This document shows positions 26,253 through 35,619 of a stretch of DNA of 64,000 nucleotides, piece by piece (within the stretch, counting starts at the first letter, position 1; every line of letters begins with the position of its first letter). Source of the stretch: Thiothrix subterranea (lineage in GTDB: Bacteria; Pseudomonadota; Gammaproteobacteria; Thiotrichales; Thiotrichaceae); contig NZ_CP133217.1 in NCBI RefSeq assembly GCF_030930995.1, forward strand, positions 2,532,001 to 2,596,000. The letters run 5' to 3'. The notes beneath the pieces are model-generated. The model had not been told where the DNA came from, made no database searches, and saw only the letters and a program-made list of their open reading frames with translations. The translations under genes were made by a program, and so were the position numbers.

Positions 26253-26672
26253 CTAGCACTGTTCCCAAGGTAAGCCATAAAAACGCCAGCCACCCAATGT
26301 CCCCCGGTGATGCTGGTCATCACGTTCACCTTCAAAACCTTCGTCAATGTGCATGACGTGTTGGAAACCGGCTTCAAGTAACGCGCTGGCAGCTTCGCGC
26401 GAACGTTTACCACTGCGGCAAATTAACACCACTTGCGCGGCTTTGGGGGGTAATTCTTGGAAACGGCTGGTTAGCAATTGTTCGATTTCGCGGGCGAAAT
26501 GCGGATTAATGTCCCAATCGGGTTCGTCGATCCACGCAATGTGCACTGACCCGACCGGATGACCGACAAACAAATATTCCATGGCGGAACGGATGTCGAC
26601 CAAAATGCTGTGCGGGGTGGTTTGCAATAAGTCGTAGGCGGCAGTAGGGGAAAGGTCGTGTAATTCAGGCAT
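26253..26672 (-). CDS. Rhodanese-like domain protein
   Basis: 139-residue single-domain rhodanese. The active-site loop is LICRSGKRSREAA, with the catalytic cysteine near residue 85. The N-terminal part has the usual LVDIRSAMEYLFVGHPVGSVHI (DxRxxxE) motif. Such proteins carry sulfane sulfur; a link to sulfur metabolism is likely given the SQR-like gene elsewhere, but is inference. It starts three bases after the stop of the second SdhE-family gene and appears to be the last gene of the sdh operon. Confidence 0.87.
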   Translation of the reverse strand: MPELHDLSPTAAYDLLQTTPHSILVDIRSAMEYLFVGHPVGSVHIAWIDEPDWDINPHFAREIEQLLTSRFQELPPKAAQVVLICRSGKRSREAASALLEAGFQHVMHIDEGFEGERDDQHHRGTLGGWRFYGLPWEQC

Positions 26673-26675
26673 GGA

Positions 26676-26945
26676 CTATTCTCCGGCGGTGTTGTCATGG
26701 TGTTGGCGTACTTTTTCAATAATAGCGCACATACCCGTATCGCGTGGCTGGCGATTGCCAATTAACCAATCAAGAATTTCCTGATCTTTGGATTTTAATA
26801 AACGCTCGAACGCAAATTGCTCGCCCATATCGAGTGTTTGGAAACAATCCTGTAAAAAACGTCCCAGGGGTTGATCCAGTACCTGCAAAGTACGTCGACA
26901 TGCCCAGCGTAAGCGTACCAGTCGTTCGGCTTGTTGTTCAGTCAT
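26676..26945 (-). CDS. SdhE-family protein, divergent copy lacking the RGxxE motif
   Basis: 89-residue protein with the SdhE/YgfY fold pattern: RLVRLRWACRRTLQVLDQPLGRFLQ at the start, FERLLKSKDQEILDWLIGNRQP later. SdhE proteins help attach FAD to SdhA through a conserved RGxxE; here those positions read RTLQV, so the key Gly and Glu are lost. The start at 26945 overlaps the end of the upstream SdhE gene by eight bases. An ATG at 26966 is possible. It may have a different target or be a partner subunit. Confidence 0.8.
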   Translation of the reverse strand: MTEQQAERLVRLRWACRRTLQVLDQPLGRFLQDCFQTLDMGEQFAFERLLKSKDQEILDWLIGNRQPRDTGMCAIIEKVRQHHDNTAGE

Positions 26946-27174
26946 TGACGACACGCAGCTTAGCAATCAGGTCGGTGTATTGGTCAGGGAAGGGGATTGC
27001 GTCTAACAGCATATCCCAGATGAGCGGGTCTTGCATTGCCAGTAATTCGTCTAAGCGTTGCAATTCCGTGGTGCTGGCACTGTTGTAATGGCGTTCTAAA
27101 TAGTGCTGGAAAATCACATCCAGCTCTTTCAAACCACGCCGACAGCGCATTTTTACGCGGGAAAGTTCACTCAT
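26938..27174 (-). CDS. sdhE: FAD assembly factor SdhE
   Basis: 78-residue SdhE. The sequence MRCRRGLKELDVIFQHYLERHY keeps RGxxE (RGLKE), and LDELLAMQDPLIWDMLLDAIPFP is the typical second half. It promotes covalent FAD attachment to SdhA, which lies two genes upstream in the same operon. The start codon at 27174 follows a 66-base gap after sdhB that contains a hairpin. Confidence 0.88.
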   Translation of the reverse strand: MSELSRVKMRCRRGLKELDVIFQHYLERHYNSASTTELQRLDELLAMQDPLIWDMLLDAIPFPDQYTDLIAKLRVVND

Positions 27175-27194
27175 GGTGCTGGTGTCCTCTTGCT

Positions 27195-27219
27195 CCCTTC
27201 ACCCCTTGCGGGGGAAGGG
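27195..27219 (-). repeat. Hairpin repeat between sdhB and sdhE
   Basis: CCCTTCACCCC-TTGC-GGGGGAAGGG forms a strong GC-rich hairpin with one bulge. It looks like a short dispersed intergenic repeat, not a terminator, because no T run follows on either strand. It could affect mRNA processing or stability between sdhB and the SdhE genes. Confidence 0.6.
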
Positions 27220-27240
27220 TCGGGGATGGGGGGAAACGGC

Positions 27241-28020
27241 TTACCGCCGTTCGATCATCTTCTTCTTCAGTTCGGCAATGGATTTCGCCGGGTTCAAACC
27301 CTTAGGGCAAGTGTTGGTACAGTTCATAATGGTGTGGCAACGGTAAAGTTTGAACGGATCTTCCAAATTATCCAAACGTTCGCCGGTGGCTTCATCACGG
27401 CTATCCACTACCCAACGATTGGCTTGCAGCAATACCGCAGGCCCCAAATAACGGTCACTGTTCCACCAGTAGCTGGGGCAAGACGTCGAGCAGCACGCGC
27501 ATAGAATGCACTCGTAGTGATTGTCGAGTTTCTTGCGGTCTTCTGGCGATTGCAGGCGTTCACGGTCGGGTGGCGCTGGGGTCTGGGTCTGCATCCAAGG
27601 TTTGATCGAGGCATATTGCGCGTAGAAATGCGTCAAATCCGGGATCAAATCCTTGACCACTTCCATGTGTGGCAAAGGGCTGATTTGCACATCGCCTTCG
27701 CAAGCGTCAATCGCTTTGATACATGCCAGTGTATTCGTGCCGTCGATGTTCATCGAACACGAACCGCAAATCCCTTCACGGCAAGAGCGGCGGAAGGTCA
27801 AGGTCGGGTCAATCTCGTTCTTGATCTTCAGCAAGGCATCCAACACCATCGGCCCGCATTGGTCGAGGTCGATTTCGTAGGTATCCCAACGCGGGTTTTC
27901 GCCGCTATCCGGGTCATAACGGTAAACCCGGAAATTTTTCACACGGGTCGCACCGGCAGGAGCAGCCCACGTTTTGCCACTCTTGACGATCGAGTTAGCC
28001 GGTAAAGTAAATTCAGCCAT
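27241..28020 (-). CDS. sdhB: Succinate dehydrogenase iron-sulfur subunit
   Basis: 259-residue SdhB. All three Fe-S cluster motifs are present: [2Fe-2S] CREGICGSC plus a later Cys (TLACIKAID), [4Fe-4S] [12 protein letters not shown], and [3Fe-4S] [17 protein letters not shown]. It passes electrons from SdhA to quinone in the membrane. It follows sdhA by 14 bases on the same strand. Confidence 0.97.
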   Translation of the reverse strand: MAEFTLPANSIVKSGKTWAAPAGATRVKNFRVYRYDPDSGENPRWDTYEIDLDQCGPMVLDALLKIKNEIDPTLTFRRSCREGICGSCSMNIDGTNTLACIKAIDACEGDVQISPLPHMEVVKDLIPDLTHFYAQYASIKPWMQTQTPAPPDRERLQSPEDRKKLDNHYECILCACCSTSCPSYWWNSDRYLGPAVLLQANRWVVDSRDEATGERLDNLEDPFKLYRCHTIMNCTNTCPKGLNPAKSIAELKKKMIERR

Positions 28021-28034
28021 GACAATGCTCCCTG

Positions 28035-29822
28035 TTAGTAAACCCGTTTCTTCGGTGCGATATACTCGATTTCATCCGTCAAGGTGTAAGTGTGGACGGG
28101 GCGGTAGTCGATGGATACTTTGCCAGCCTCATCGACCCACGCAATCGAGTGTTTCATCCACTGCTCATCGTTACGATCCGGGAAGTCCTCACGGGCATGT
28201 GCGCCCCGGCTTTCTTCACGGTTCATGGCGCATTGAATCGAGGTTTGGGCGCAATCCAGCAAATTGGCTAACTCGAAGGTTTCCATCAAGTCAGAGTTCC
28301 ACACCAAGCTGCGGTCTTTCACCGCAACATCATTGAAGCTGGCGTAAATCTCATTCATTTTATCGACACCTTCTTGCAAAGTTTCAGCAGTACGGAAGAC
28401 CGCCGCGTGCTTTTGCATGGTGTGCTGCATGGCTTCACGGATTTGCGCGGTGCTGGTGTTGCCATTGCCATGATGGATGCGTTTGAAACGTGCCAATACT
28501 TTTTCCACACCTGCCGCAGGCAATTCATGTTGCGTCGCGCCGGGGGTAACGGTTTCGGCACAACGGTTAGCGGCTGCGCGTCCGAACACCACGATGTCCA
28601 GCAAGGAGTTGGAGCCAAGGCGGTTTGCTCCGTGCACAGAAACACAAGCGCACTCGCCAATCGCCATCAAGCCGGGAACCACGCTATCGGGTTCGCCGTC
28701 TTTCAGCGTGACCACTTCGCCGTGGTAGTTGGTGGGAATACCACCCATGTTGTAATGCACGGTTGGCAGTACTGGAATCGGTTCTTTGGTGACATCCACA
28801 CCGGCAAAGATACGCGCACTTTCCGCGATACCGGGCAGACGTTCGTGAATCACTTCAGGGCCTAAGTGTTCCAAATGCAGATGAATATGGTCTTGTTTTG
28901 CGCCAACGCCACGCCCTTCATTGATTTCAATGGTCATGGAACGGCTCACCACGTCACGTGACGCCAAGTCTTTGGCATTCGGAGCGTAACGTTCCATAAA
29001 ACGCTCACCCTTGGCATTGGTCAGGTAGCCGCCTTCGCCGCGCACCCCTTCGGTAATCAAACAGCCCGCGCCGTAAATGCCGGTCGGGTGGAACTGGGTG
29101 AATTCCATGTCTTGCAACGGTAAACCTGCCCGCGTCACCATGCCGTTACCGTCACCCGTACAGGTATGCGCTGAAGTCGCAGAGAAATACGCTCGCCCGT
29201 AACCGCCGGTTGCCAGCACGACTTTTTGCGCCCGGAAAATACGCAGAATGCCATTGGCTAAATCCCACGCCAGCACCCCACGGCACACGCCTTCCTCATC
29301 CATAATCAGGTCGGTAGCGAAATGCTCAATGAAAAATACCGCATCGTGGCGCAAGGATTGCTGATACAGCGTGTGCAAAATCGCGTGACCGGTGCGGTCA
29401 GCCGCTGCGCAGGTGCGGTGCGCAATGCCTTTGCCGAATTCGGTGGTCATCCCGCCGAAGGGGCGCTGATAAATGCGACCTTCTTCCGTGCGTGAAAACG
29501 GTACACCCTGGTGTTCCAGCTCGATCACTGCCGGAATCGCTTCACGGCACATGTATTCAATTGCGTCTTGGTCGCCCAGCCAGTCCGACCCTTTTACGGT
29601 GTCGTACATATGCCATTGCCATTTATCCGGCCCCATATTGCCAAGCGCGGCGGACATCCCACCTTGTGCCGCCACGGTATGGCTGCGGGTCGGGAATACT
29701 TTGGTAATACACGCCGTGGATAAGCCTTTTACCGCCATCCCGAACGTGGCACGCAAACCCGCGCCGCCAGCACCCACGACGACGACATCGTAGGTATGAT
29801 GTTCAATTTTGTATTCAGTCAT
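28035..29822 (-). CDS. sdhA: Succinate dehydrogenase flavoprotein subunit
   Basis: 595-residue SdhA, standard length. It has the FAD fold [17 protein letters not shown] at the N terminus, the covalent-FAD histidine region [18 protein letters not shown] (about residues 45-60), and active-site segments [21 protein letters not shown] and [26 protein letters not shown]. It oxidises succinate to fumarate. It sits between sdhD and sdhB, and the SdhE genes that would help its flavinylation are in the same operon. Confidence 0.98.
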   Translation of the reverse strand: MTEYKIEHHTYDVVVVGAGGAGLRATFGMAVKGLSTACITKVFPTRSHTVAAQGGMSAALGNMGPDKWQWHMYDTVKGSDWLGDQDAIEYMCREAIPAVIELEHQGVPFSRTEEGRIYQRPFGGMTTEFGKGIAHRTCAAADRTGHAILHTLYQQSLRHDAVFFIEHFATDLIMDEEGVCRGVLAWDLANGILRIFRAQKVVLATGGYGRAYFSATSAHTCTGDGNGMVTRAGLPLQDMEFTQFHPTGIYGAGCLITEGVRGEGGYLTNAKGERFMERYAPNAKDLASRDVVSRSMTIEINEGRGVGAKQDHIHLHLEHLGPEVIHERLPGIAESARIFAGVDVTKEPIPVLPTVHYNMGGIPTNYHGEVVTLKDGEPDSVVPGLMAIGECACVSVHGANRLGSNSLLDIVVFGRAAANRCAETVTPGATQHELPAAGVEKVLARFKRIHHGNGNTSTAQIREAMQHTMQKHAAVFRTAETLQEGVDKMNEIYASFNDVAVKDRSLVWNSDLMETFELANLLDCAQTSIQCAMNREESRGAHAREDFPDRNDEQWMKHSIAWVDEAGKVSIDYRPVHTYTLTDEIEYIAPKKRVY

Positions 29823-29844
29823 TGTGTAATCAACCTCTGTGTCA

Positions 29845-30222
29845 TTAGCCCGCGAATGCGACCCGTAAAATACTCAAAATGCTGCTCGTTCCCAGCAATA
29901 CCAGCACCAGTTTCATGCCAATTAATGCGGCAAGCTTGATGCCTTCGTGATGCACATAATCTTCAATCACCACGGTCAAGCCCAGACTGGCATGGAAGAA
30001 CGCCGTGAACACAAACAAGGTCAGCATGGTAGTGGTGAACGGTTCTGCAAACCACGCGGCAACGTTGGCATAATCATCACCCGTGTGGGCAGCCACCGAA
30101 AATACCATCCATAAAACCAATGGAATCAAGGCAATAGCAGTGACGCGCTGTATCCACCAATGGCTAACCCCGCTGGTAGTTCCCAGACCGCTGGCACGTT
30201 TGAAAGGTGTCAATAAACTCAT
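29845..30222 (-). CDS. sdhD: Succinate dehydrogenase membrane anchor subunit D
   Basis: 125-residue membrane protein with three predicted spans. [28 protein letters not shown] is the typical N-terminal part of Sdh[31 protein letters not shown] contains the conserved Asp and His near the quinone site. The start at 30222 ([12 protein letters not shown]) has GAGGAA upstream; an ATG 13 codons earlier overlaps sdhC. Confidence 0.92.
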   Translation of the reverse strand: MSLLTPFKRASGLGTTSGVSHWWIQRVTAIALIPLVLWMVFSVAAHTGDDYANVAAWFAEPFTTTMLTLFVFTAFFHASLGLTVVIEDYVHHEGIKLAALIGMKLVLVLLGTSSILSILRVAFAG

Positions 30223-30245
30223 GTGTAGCAATTCCTCAACAGGGT

Positions 30246-30623
30246 TTAGGCAATAAGCCAAAGCAGGATAGTGAGCGCCAATGATGCGCCCACCGCGATT
30301 TTGCCGCTCAGGTAAACGCTAGGCAGATCGAAGCCATGCCCGCTGTCCCACACCAAATGGCGGATACCGTTGGATAAGTGATAAAACAGCGCCCAAGACC
30401 AACCAAACAACACCAGTTTGCCGAACCATGAGCCAAGAATAGCGTTGGCATTCGCAAAAGATTCCGCACCTCCGGCAATGGCAGCCAGCCAATACGTCAC
30501 CAGCAATGTGCCGATAGCCAACACCACTCCCGTGCCTCGGTGCATGATGGATAGCACCGACGTGAGTTGCGGCTTATACACCTGCAAGTGGGGTGAAAGC
30601 GGTCGTTTGTTCGCGGTCTTCAT
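30246..30623 (-). CDS. sdhC: Succinate dehydrogenase cytochrome b556 subunit C
   Basis: 125-residue membrane protein with three spans. SPHLQVYKPQLTSVLSIMHRGTGVVL is the SdhC signature, with Ser/Arg residues of the quinone site. The heme-ligand histidine lies in LFYHLSNGIRHLVWDSGHGF. It is the first sdh gene, 42 bases after the stop of the GntR-family regulator. Confidence 0.95.
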   Translation of the reverse strand: MKTANKRPLSPHLQVYKPQLTSVLSIMHRGTGVVLAIGTLLVTYWLAAIAGGAESFANANAILGSWFGKLVLFGWSWALFYHLSNGIRHLVWDSGHGFDLPSVYLSGKIAVGASLALTILLWLIA

Positions 30624-30665
30624 AGAGTATCCCCGTTAATAAAAAGCTAGAAAGCGTGTACGCGG

Positions 30666-31355
30666 TTACGTGTCTGAGGTCGGCATCTGTTCCAACAGCT
30701 TGCAGGCATAATCCCGCGAAGCCCGGATATGATGGCGCATCAGTGTTTCCGCCATTTCCCCGTCGCGCCGCTCAATGGCTGACACGATCAGGTTGTGTTC
30801 CTGAAAGGCTTGTTCGCTGCGACTAAACCCGGACTTGAGGCGGAAACGGTAGAACCGTACCAAGTCATACAAGTCCTGACATAACATGCGAATCAGGCGT
30901 TTATTCTTGCTGCCTTGAATAATCGAAAAGTGAAAATCCAAGTCAACGTCGTGTTGTGAATAGCTTTGGTGTTGCGCAATTTCGGCTTGGTGACGTTCCA
31001 GAATCTTGCGCAAATGTACCAATTCCTCTGCCGTCATGTGTTCGGCGGCGAGTCGTGCTGCCATACCTTCGGTGGCTTCGCGTATTTGGTAAATTTCCAA
31101 CAGTTGCTCTGTGGAAAATCCGATGATGCGTGCACCAATATTGGGCTTGCGCGTCACCAAGTTGCAGTTTTCCAGTTTGCCGATCGCTTCACGCAACGAA
31201 CCTCTGCTCACGCCATAAGCTGCTGCCAGCTCTGGCTCACTAATTTTTTTCCCAGCGGGGATTTCACCCTCCAAAATGGCACGGCGCAAATCAAGAAATA
31301 ACTTGTCTGCAATCGTTACCGGATCCTGCAATTTGCAGGCAGTCAGAAAGGCCAT
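30666..31355 (-). CDS. GntR/FadR-family transcriptional regulator (FCD domain)
   Basis: 229-residue regulator. The N-terminal winged helix is LFLDLRRAILEGEIPAGKKISEPELAAAYGVSRGSLREAIGKLENCNLV, and the C-terminal all-helical FCD ligand domain has conserved Asp and His residues (HDVDLDFHFSIIQGSKN, HHIRAS). The start at 31355 is chosen because GAGG precedes it; an ATG eight codons earlier lies inside a TGTCGACA palindrome. It is on the same strand as sdhC, 42 bases away, and divergent from sucA, so it probably controls these TCA genes and itself. The ligand is unknown; a TCA or related organic acid is a guess from the family. Confidence 0.87.
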   Translation of the reverse strand: MAFLTACKLQDPVTIADKLFLDLRRAILEGEIPAGKKISEPELAAAYGVSRGSLREAIGKLENCNLVTRKPNIGARIIGFSTEQLLEIYQIREATEGMAARLAAEHMTAEELVHLRKILERHQAEIAQHQSYSQHDVDLDFHFSIIQGSKNKRLIRMLCQDLYDLVRFYRFRLKSGFSRSEQAFQEHNLIVSAIERRDGEMAETLMRHHIRASRDYACKLLEQMPTSDT

Positions 31356-31370
31356 GGTGCTACCTCGTTT

Positions 31371-31548
31371 TGTCGACATCTTGTCTGTTGTGTTGACAAT
31401 AATACCGCGAAACAGCGTTTTTTCAAGAAAAACATCCTGACATTGTTGACACTTTGAAGCTATAATGTCGACACTATAACCAAGAAATGACAGTGTTTAC
31501 CCCGAATACGTGGGTAGCAACGCACCTTAAGACACCAAGATGTCGACA
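31371..31548. promoter_or_regulatory. Cluster of five TGT(C/T)GACA palindromes in the regulator/sucA divergent region
   Basis: TGTCGACA occurs at 31371-31378, 31466-31473 and 31541-31548, and TGTTGACA at 31391-31398 and 31444-31451. The copy at 31461-31479 extends to TATAATGTCGACACTATAA, a nearly perfect 19-base dyad. The core GT-N2-AC fits the general GntR-family operator pattern. The adjacent regulator is the natural candidate to bind. Function is inferred. Confidence 0.65.
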
Positions 31549-31641
31549 ATGCACTAGTTTGCTGCACTGCGTCAAGTCGGAAATGTTTGATATTTACCAT
31601 CAATGTGAGTTGGAAACATGAACAAAGGAGAAGCGCAGGCT

Positions 31642-34464
31642 ATGGCCTGGAATGCGGATACACAATTAGACGGTAACAGCCTGCTGTACCTAGAAGAAAT
31701 GTACGAGCGTTATTTGCAAGAACCGGCATCCATCCCCGCGAGTTGGCAGCACTATTTTGATGCATTGCCGCAAGTTAACGGGCATGAGCGTGACACGCGC
31801 CATTCGCTGGTAAAAGACTATTTCCGCGCTTATGCGGCAAAGCCTCAAGCCGTTACCGCCCCTGCTGCGAGTAATGTCGACATGGAACACGAGCGTAAAC
31901 AGGTTAAAGTGTTACAGCTTATCAATGCTTACCGCTTCCTCGGTCACTTTCACGCTAAGACCAATCCGCTGGATGAGAATACCCCGGCGTTTGTGAAAGA
32001 ATTAACGCTGGCGTATCACTCGCTGAGTGAGACGGATCTCGATACCACCTTTAACACCGGTTCATTGGTTGCCCCTGATCAACTGACCTTGCGTGAAATC
32101 ATTGCGCAATTAGAAGCCACGTATTGCGGCTCAATTGGGGTGCAATACATGCACACCACCAGCACCGAGCAAAAGCGCTGGGTGCAACAACGTTTAGAAA
32201 GTGTGCGTTCTACTCCCACGTTTAGCCCGGCTGAGAAGCTGGAGATCCTCGACCGTCTTACCGCCGCAGAAGGTTTGGAGCGTTACCTGCACACCAACTA
32301 CGTCGGGCAAAAGCGCTTCTCGCTGGAAGGCGGCGAAAGCTTGATTCCGATGCTCAATACCCTGATCCAGCACGGCGGCAGCTTGGGTGCGCAGGAAATG
32401 GTCATCGGCATGGCACACCGGGGGCGTCTCAATGTGCTGGTCAATGTATTGGGTAAAGCGCCCGCGCTACTGTTCGGCGAGTTTGAAGGCAAATACGCGA
32501 ATAACGGCGATCGTACCGGCGATGTGAAATACCACATGGGCTTTGCCTCCGACATGATGACCCCCGGCGGGCCGTTGCACGTCGCCATGGCATTCAACCC
32601 CTCGCATTTGGAAATCGTTGGCCCGGTGGTGCAAGGTGCGGTTCGTGCCCGCCAAGACCGTTGGGATGATGCCGGTGGCGACAAAATTATTCCGGTGGTA
32701 TTGCACGGGGATGCGGCATTCGCGGGGCAGGGCGTGAACATGGAAATGTTGCAAATGGCGGATACCCGTGGCTACCGCACTTACGGCACGATTCATATTG
32801 TGATTAACAATCAGGTAGGCTTTACCACCAGTACTGCCGCCGATGCGCGTTCCACCTATTACTGCACCGACATTGCCAAGATGGTCGATTCGCCGGTATT
32901 CCACGTCAACGGTGATGACCCAGAAGCGGTGGTGTTGGTGACACAAATCGCTTTCGATTTCCGCGCGAAATTCGATAAAGATGTGGTGATTGATTTGGTG
33001 TGCTACCGCCGCCACGGTCACAATGAAGCCGATGAGCCATCCGCTACGCAACCGGTGATGTACCGCAAAATTCGCGCATTACCGACCACCCGCGAATTGT
33101 ACGCACGCCGTTTGAGCAGCGAAGGGGTGATTACGGCAGAAGAGGCGCAGGAACGGGTGCAACGTTGCCGCCAGCAATTGACCAACGGTGCGCCGACCGT
33201 ACCGCATTTGCTGGAAAAGGGTGAAGTGCAGAATCCACACCCGGTTAAGTGGGGACGTTTTACCGCCGGTGCATGGGATATGCCCGTGGATACCACCATC
33301 AGTGTGGAAGCCGTCAAAAACCTCGGTGCTAAGCTCACTGTGCACCCGGAAGATTTCAAGCTGAATTCCCGCGTTGCCCGCATCGTCGCTGATCGCAAGA
33401 AAATGGCAGCAGGCGAACAATTAATGGACTGGGGTTTCTGTGAAAACTTGGCTTACGCCTCGCTGATTGACGAAGGGTATCCGATTCGCTTGTCGGGTGA
33501 AGACTGTGGTCGCGGTACGTTTTTCCATCGCCATGCGGTATTCCACGAACAGGAGAGCGGCGCAACCTTTGTGCCCTTGCAACACCTTTCCGAAGCGCAA
33601 ATGCCGTTTGTGGTCATCGACTCCTTGCTCTCGGAAGAAGCAGTGCTGGCGTTTGAATACGGCTATGCCACTACCGAAGCCAATACCCTTGTCATTTGGG
33701 AGGCACAATTCGGCGACTTCGCTAACTGTGCGCAAGTGGTCATTGACCAGTTTATCAGCTCCGGTGAACAGAAATGGGGGCGTTTGTGCGGGCTGGTGAT
33801 GTTATTGCCACACGGCTTTGAAGGGCAGGGGCCGGAACACTCGTCAGCGCGGTTGGAACGATACTTGCAGTTGTGCGCCCAGAACAATATGCAGGTGTGT
33901 GTGCCGAGTACGCCAGCGCAAGCGTTCCACATGTTGCGCCGTCAGATGGTGCGTGATTACCGCGCCCCGCTGATTGTGATGACCCCGAAAAGCTTGTTGC
34001 GCCACCCCTTGGCGGTGAACAGCATGGAAGACTTGACTGAACGTGGTTTCCAGAATGTCATCGACGAAATCGACGTGCTGGATCCGCTGAAGGTAACGCG
34101 CTTGGTCATGTGCAGCGGCAAGGTGTATTACGACCTGCTGGAACAGCGCCGTAAAGCGGGGCTGGATGACCTGGCCTTGGTGCGTATTGAACAGATCTAC
34201 CCGTTCCCAGAAGCGGATATGAATGTGATATTGGATCGTTACCCGAACATCGCCGTGAACGTCTGGTGTCAGGAAGAGCCGTTGAATCAGGGCGCATGGT
34301 TGAGCATTCAGCCCGCGTTGCGTCTCGTATTGGGTGGTATGGCGCGTTTGGATGTGGTGAGCCGCCCCGCTTCAGCGTCGCCTGCGGTGGGTAGCGCCAA
34401 AGTTCATGCTGCACAGCAGCAAGAATTGGTGAATAATGCCTTAGGAATTAGGGTTGAGTCATGA
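31642..34464 (+). CDS. sucA: 2-oxoglutarate dehydrogenase E1 component
   Basis: 940-residue thiamine diphosphate enzyme, close to E. coli SucA (933). The N terminus LEEMYERYLQEPASIPASWQHYFD is the E2-binding region. The cofactor segment runs HGDAAFAGQGVNMEMLQMADTRGY to INNQVGFTTS (about residues 350-395), and HRGRLNVL, YRRHGHNEADEPSATQPVMY and EAQFGDFANCAQVVIDQF are all conserved. The ATG at 31642 has AAAGGAGAA upstream; an earlier ATG (31618) would add eight residues before that ribosome site. No sucB (E2) follows: the stop overlaps zapE instead. Confidence 0.96.
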   Translation: MAWNADTQLDGNSLLYLEEMYERYLQEPASIPASWQHYFDALPQVNGHERDTRHSLVKDYFRAYAAKPQAVTAPAASNVDMEHERKQVKVLQLINAYRFLGHFHAKTNPLDENTPAFVKELTLAYHSLSETDLDTTFNTGSLVAPDQLTLREIIAQLEATYCGSIGVQYMHTTSTEQKRWVQQRLESVRSTPTFSPAEKLEILDRLTAAEGLERYLHTNYVGQKRFSLEGGESLIPMLNTLIQHGGSLGAQEMVIGMAHRGRLNVLVNVLGKAPALLFGEFEGKYANNGDRTGDVKYHMGFASDMMTPGGPLHVAMAFNPSHLEIVGPVVQGAVRARQDRWDDAGGDKIIPVVLHGDAAFAGQGVNMEMLQMADTRGYRTYGTIHIVINNQVGFTTSTAADARSTYYCTDIAKMVDSPVFHVNGDDPEAVVLVTQIAFDFRAKFDKDVVIDLVCYRRHGHNEADEPSATQPVMYRKIRALPTTRELYARRLSSEGVITAEEAQERVQRCRQQLTNGAPTVPHLLEKGEVQNPHPVKWGRFTAGAWDMPVDTTISVEAVKNLGAKLTVHPEDFKLNSRVARIVADRKKMAAGEQLMDWGFCENLAYASLIDEGYPIRLSGEDCGRGTFFHRHAVFHEQESGATFVPLQHLSEAQMPFVVIDSLLSEEAVLAFEYGYATTEANTLVIWEAQFGDFANCAQVVIDQFISSGEQKWGRLCGLVMLLPHGFEGQGPEHSSARLERYLQLCAQNNMQVCVPSTPAQAFHMLRRQMVRDYRAPLIVMTPKSLLRHPLAVNSMEDLTERGFQNVIDEIDVLDPLKVTRLVMCSGKVYYDLLEQRRKAGLDDLALVRIEQIYPFPEADMNVILDRYPNIAVNVWCQEEPLNQGAWLSIQPALRLVLGGMARLDVVSRPASASPAVGSAKVHAAQQQELVNNALGIRVES

Positions 34465-35588
34465 AAGAAGGAAACGTTATGCCGCTATTGAAGCATTACC
34501 ACGACGCCATCAAGGAGGGCGCGATCCAACACGATCCCGCCCAACTCGAAGGTATCAAGGTCTTGCAAGATGTGTGGAATGGCTTGCTTAAACCGCGTGA
34601 AACGGCTCGCGTGGCACGTTCGCGAGGTTTGTTGGCGGTATTTTCCAAGCGGCATAATGCGGTGATCGAGCCAGTGCGCGGCGCTTACCTGTGGGGGGGC
34701 GTCGGGCGTGGCAAGACCTGGTTGATGGATATGTTCTATTCGCGCCTGCCGCTGACCGAAAAGCGGCGGATGCATTACCACCATTTCATGTTCTTCATTC
34801 ATGAGGAACTGAAACGGCTGGCGCACCATCGTAGCCCATTGGAGGCATTGGCGGCGCAATTGGCACAAGAAGTGCGCCTATTGTGCATCGACGAATTCCA
34901 TGTCATGGACATTGTGGATGCGATGTTGTTGCACGGTTTGCTGGATGCGATGTGCAAACACGGCATTACTTTGGTAACGACGTCTAACCGTCCGCCGGAT
35001 AATTTGTATTTGAACGGTTTGCAGCGCGAACGTTTCCTGCCTGCGATTGCGTTACTGAAAAAGCATACGCACGTGGTGGAACTGGATAACCAGATTGACT
35101 ACCGCATGTTAAAGCACGTCAGCCAAGACAGCTTTTTGGAAGACGACGATGCGGTGTTGGTGGAACACGAGCTGGAAAAATGTTTCGCGGAACTTGCCAC
35201 GGGTGCGATTGAGGTTGGGCAGGATATTGATGTGCAAGGGCGTTGCTTGCCGACGCATCGCTTGTCTGAAAATATTGTGTGGTTTGATTTCAAGACCTTG
35301 TGTGAAACGGCGCGTTCTACCCGCGATTACATCGAGTTGGCAGAACGCTTTGATTACATTGTGTTATCGGGTCTGCATGTGTTGACTGAGGAACACGAAT
35401 CGGCAGCACGGCGCTTCCTTAACCTGATTGACGAATTGTATGACCGGCAGGTGCAGTTCATTTTTTCCACGACGATTGCGCTGGATAATTTGTATCAGGG
35501 TGAGAAGTTGCGCTTTGAGTTTCAACGGGCGTTGAGTCGCTTGAATGAGATGCAAGGTGATGACTATCAATCGGTGCGTTTTGCTTAG
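34461..35588 (+). CDS. zapE: ZapE/AFG1-like ATPase
   Basis: 375-residue P-loop ATPase of the AFG1/ZapE family. Walker A is YLWGGVGRGKTWLMDMFY (about residues 76-93) and Walker B is RLLCIDEFHVMDIVDA (about 140-155), followed by LVTTSNRPPDNLY and YRML. In E. coli ZapE acts at the division ring under stress. The ATG overlaps the sucA stop (ATGA). A second in-frame ATG six codons later (MPLLKHYHDAI) with AAGGAAA before it is an equally good start. Confidence 0.9.
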   Translation: MKEGNVMPLLKHYHDAIKEGAIQHDPAQLEGIKVLQDVWNGLLKPRETARVARSRGLLAVFSKRHNAVIEPVRGAYLWGGVGRGKTWLMDMFYSRLPLTEKRRMHYHHFMFFIHEELKRLAHHRSPLEALAAQLAQEVRLLCIDEFHVMDIVDAMLLHGLLDAMCKHGITLVTTSNRPPDNLYLNGLQRERFLPAIALLKKHTHVVELDNQIDYRMLKHVSQDSFLEDDDAVLVEHELEKCFAELATGAIEVGQDIDVQGRCLPTHRLSENIVWFDFKTLCETARSTRDYIELAERFDYIVLSGLHVLTEEHESAARRFLNLIDELYDRQVQFIFSTTIALDNLYQGEKLRFEFQRALSRLNEMQGDDYQSVRFA

Positions 35589-35619
35589 ACTGTAAATAAC
35601 GATCTGGCTTCCAAAAACC

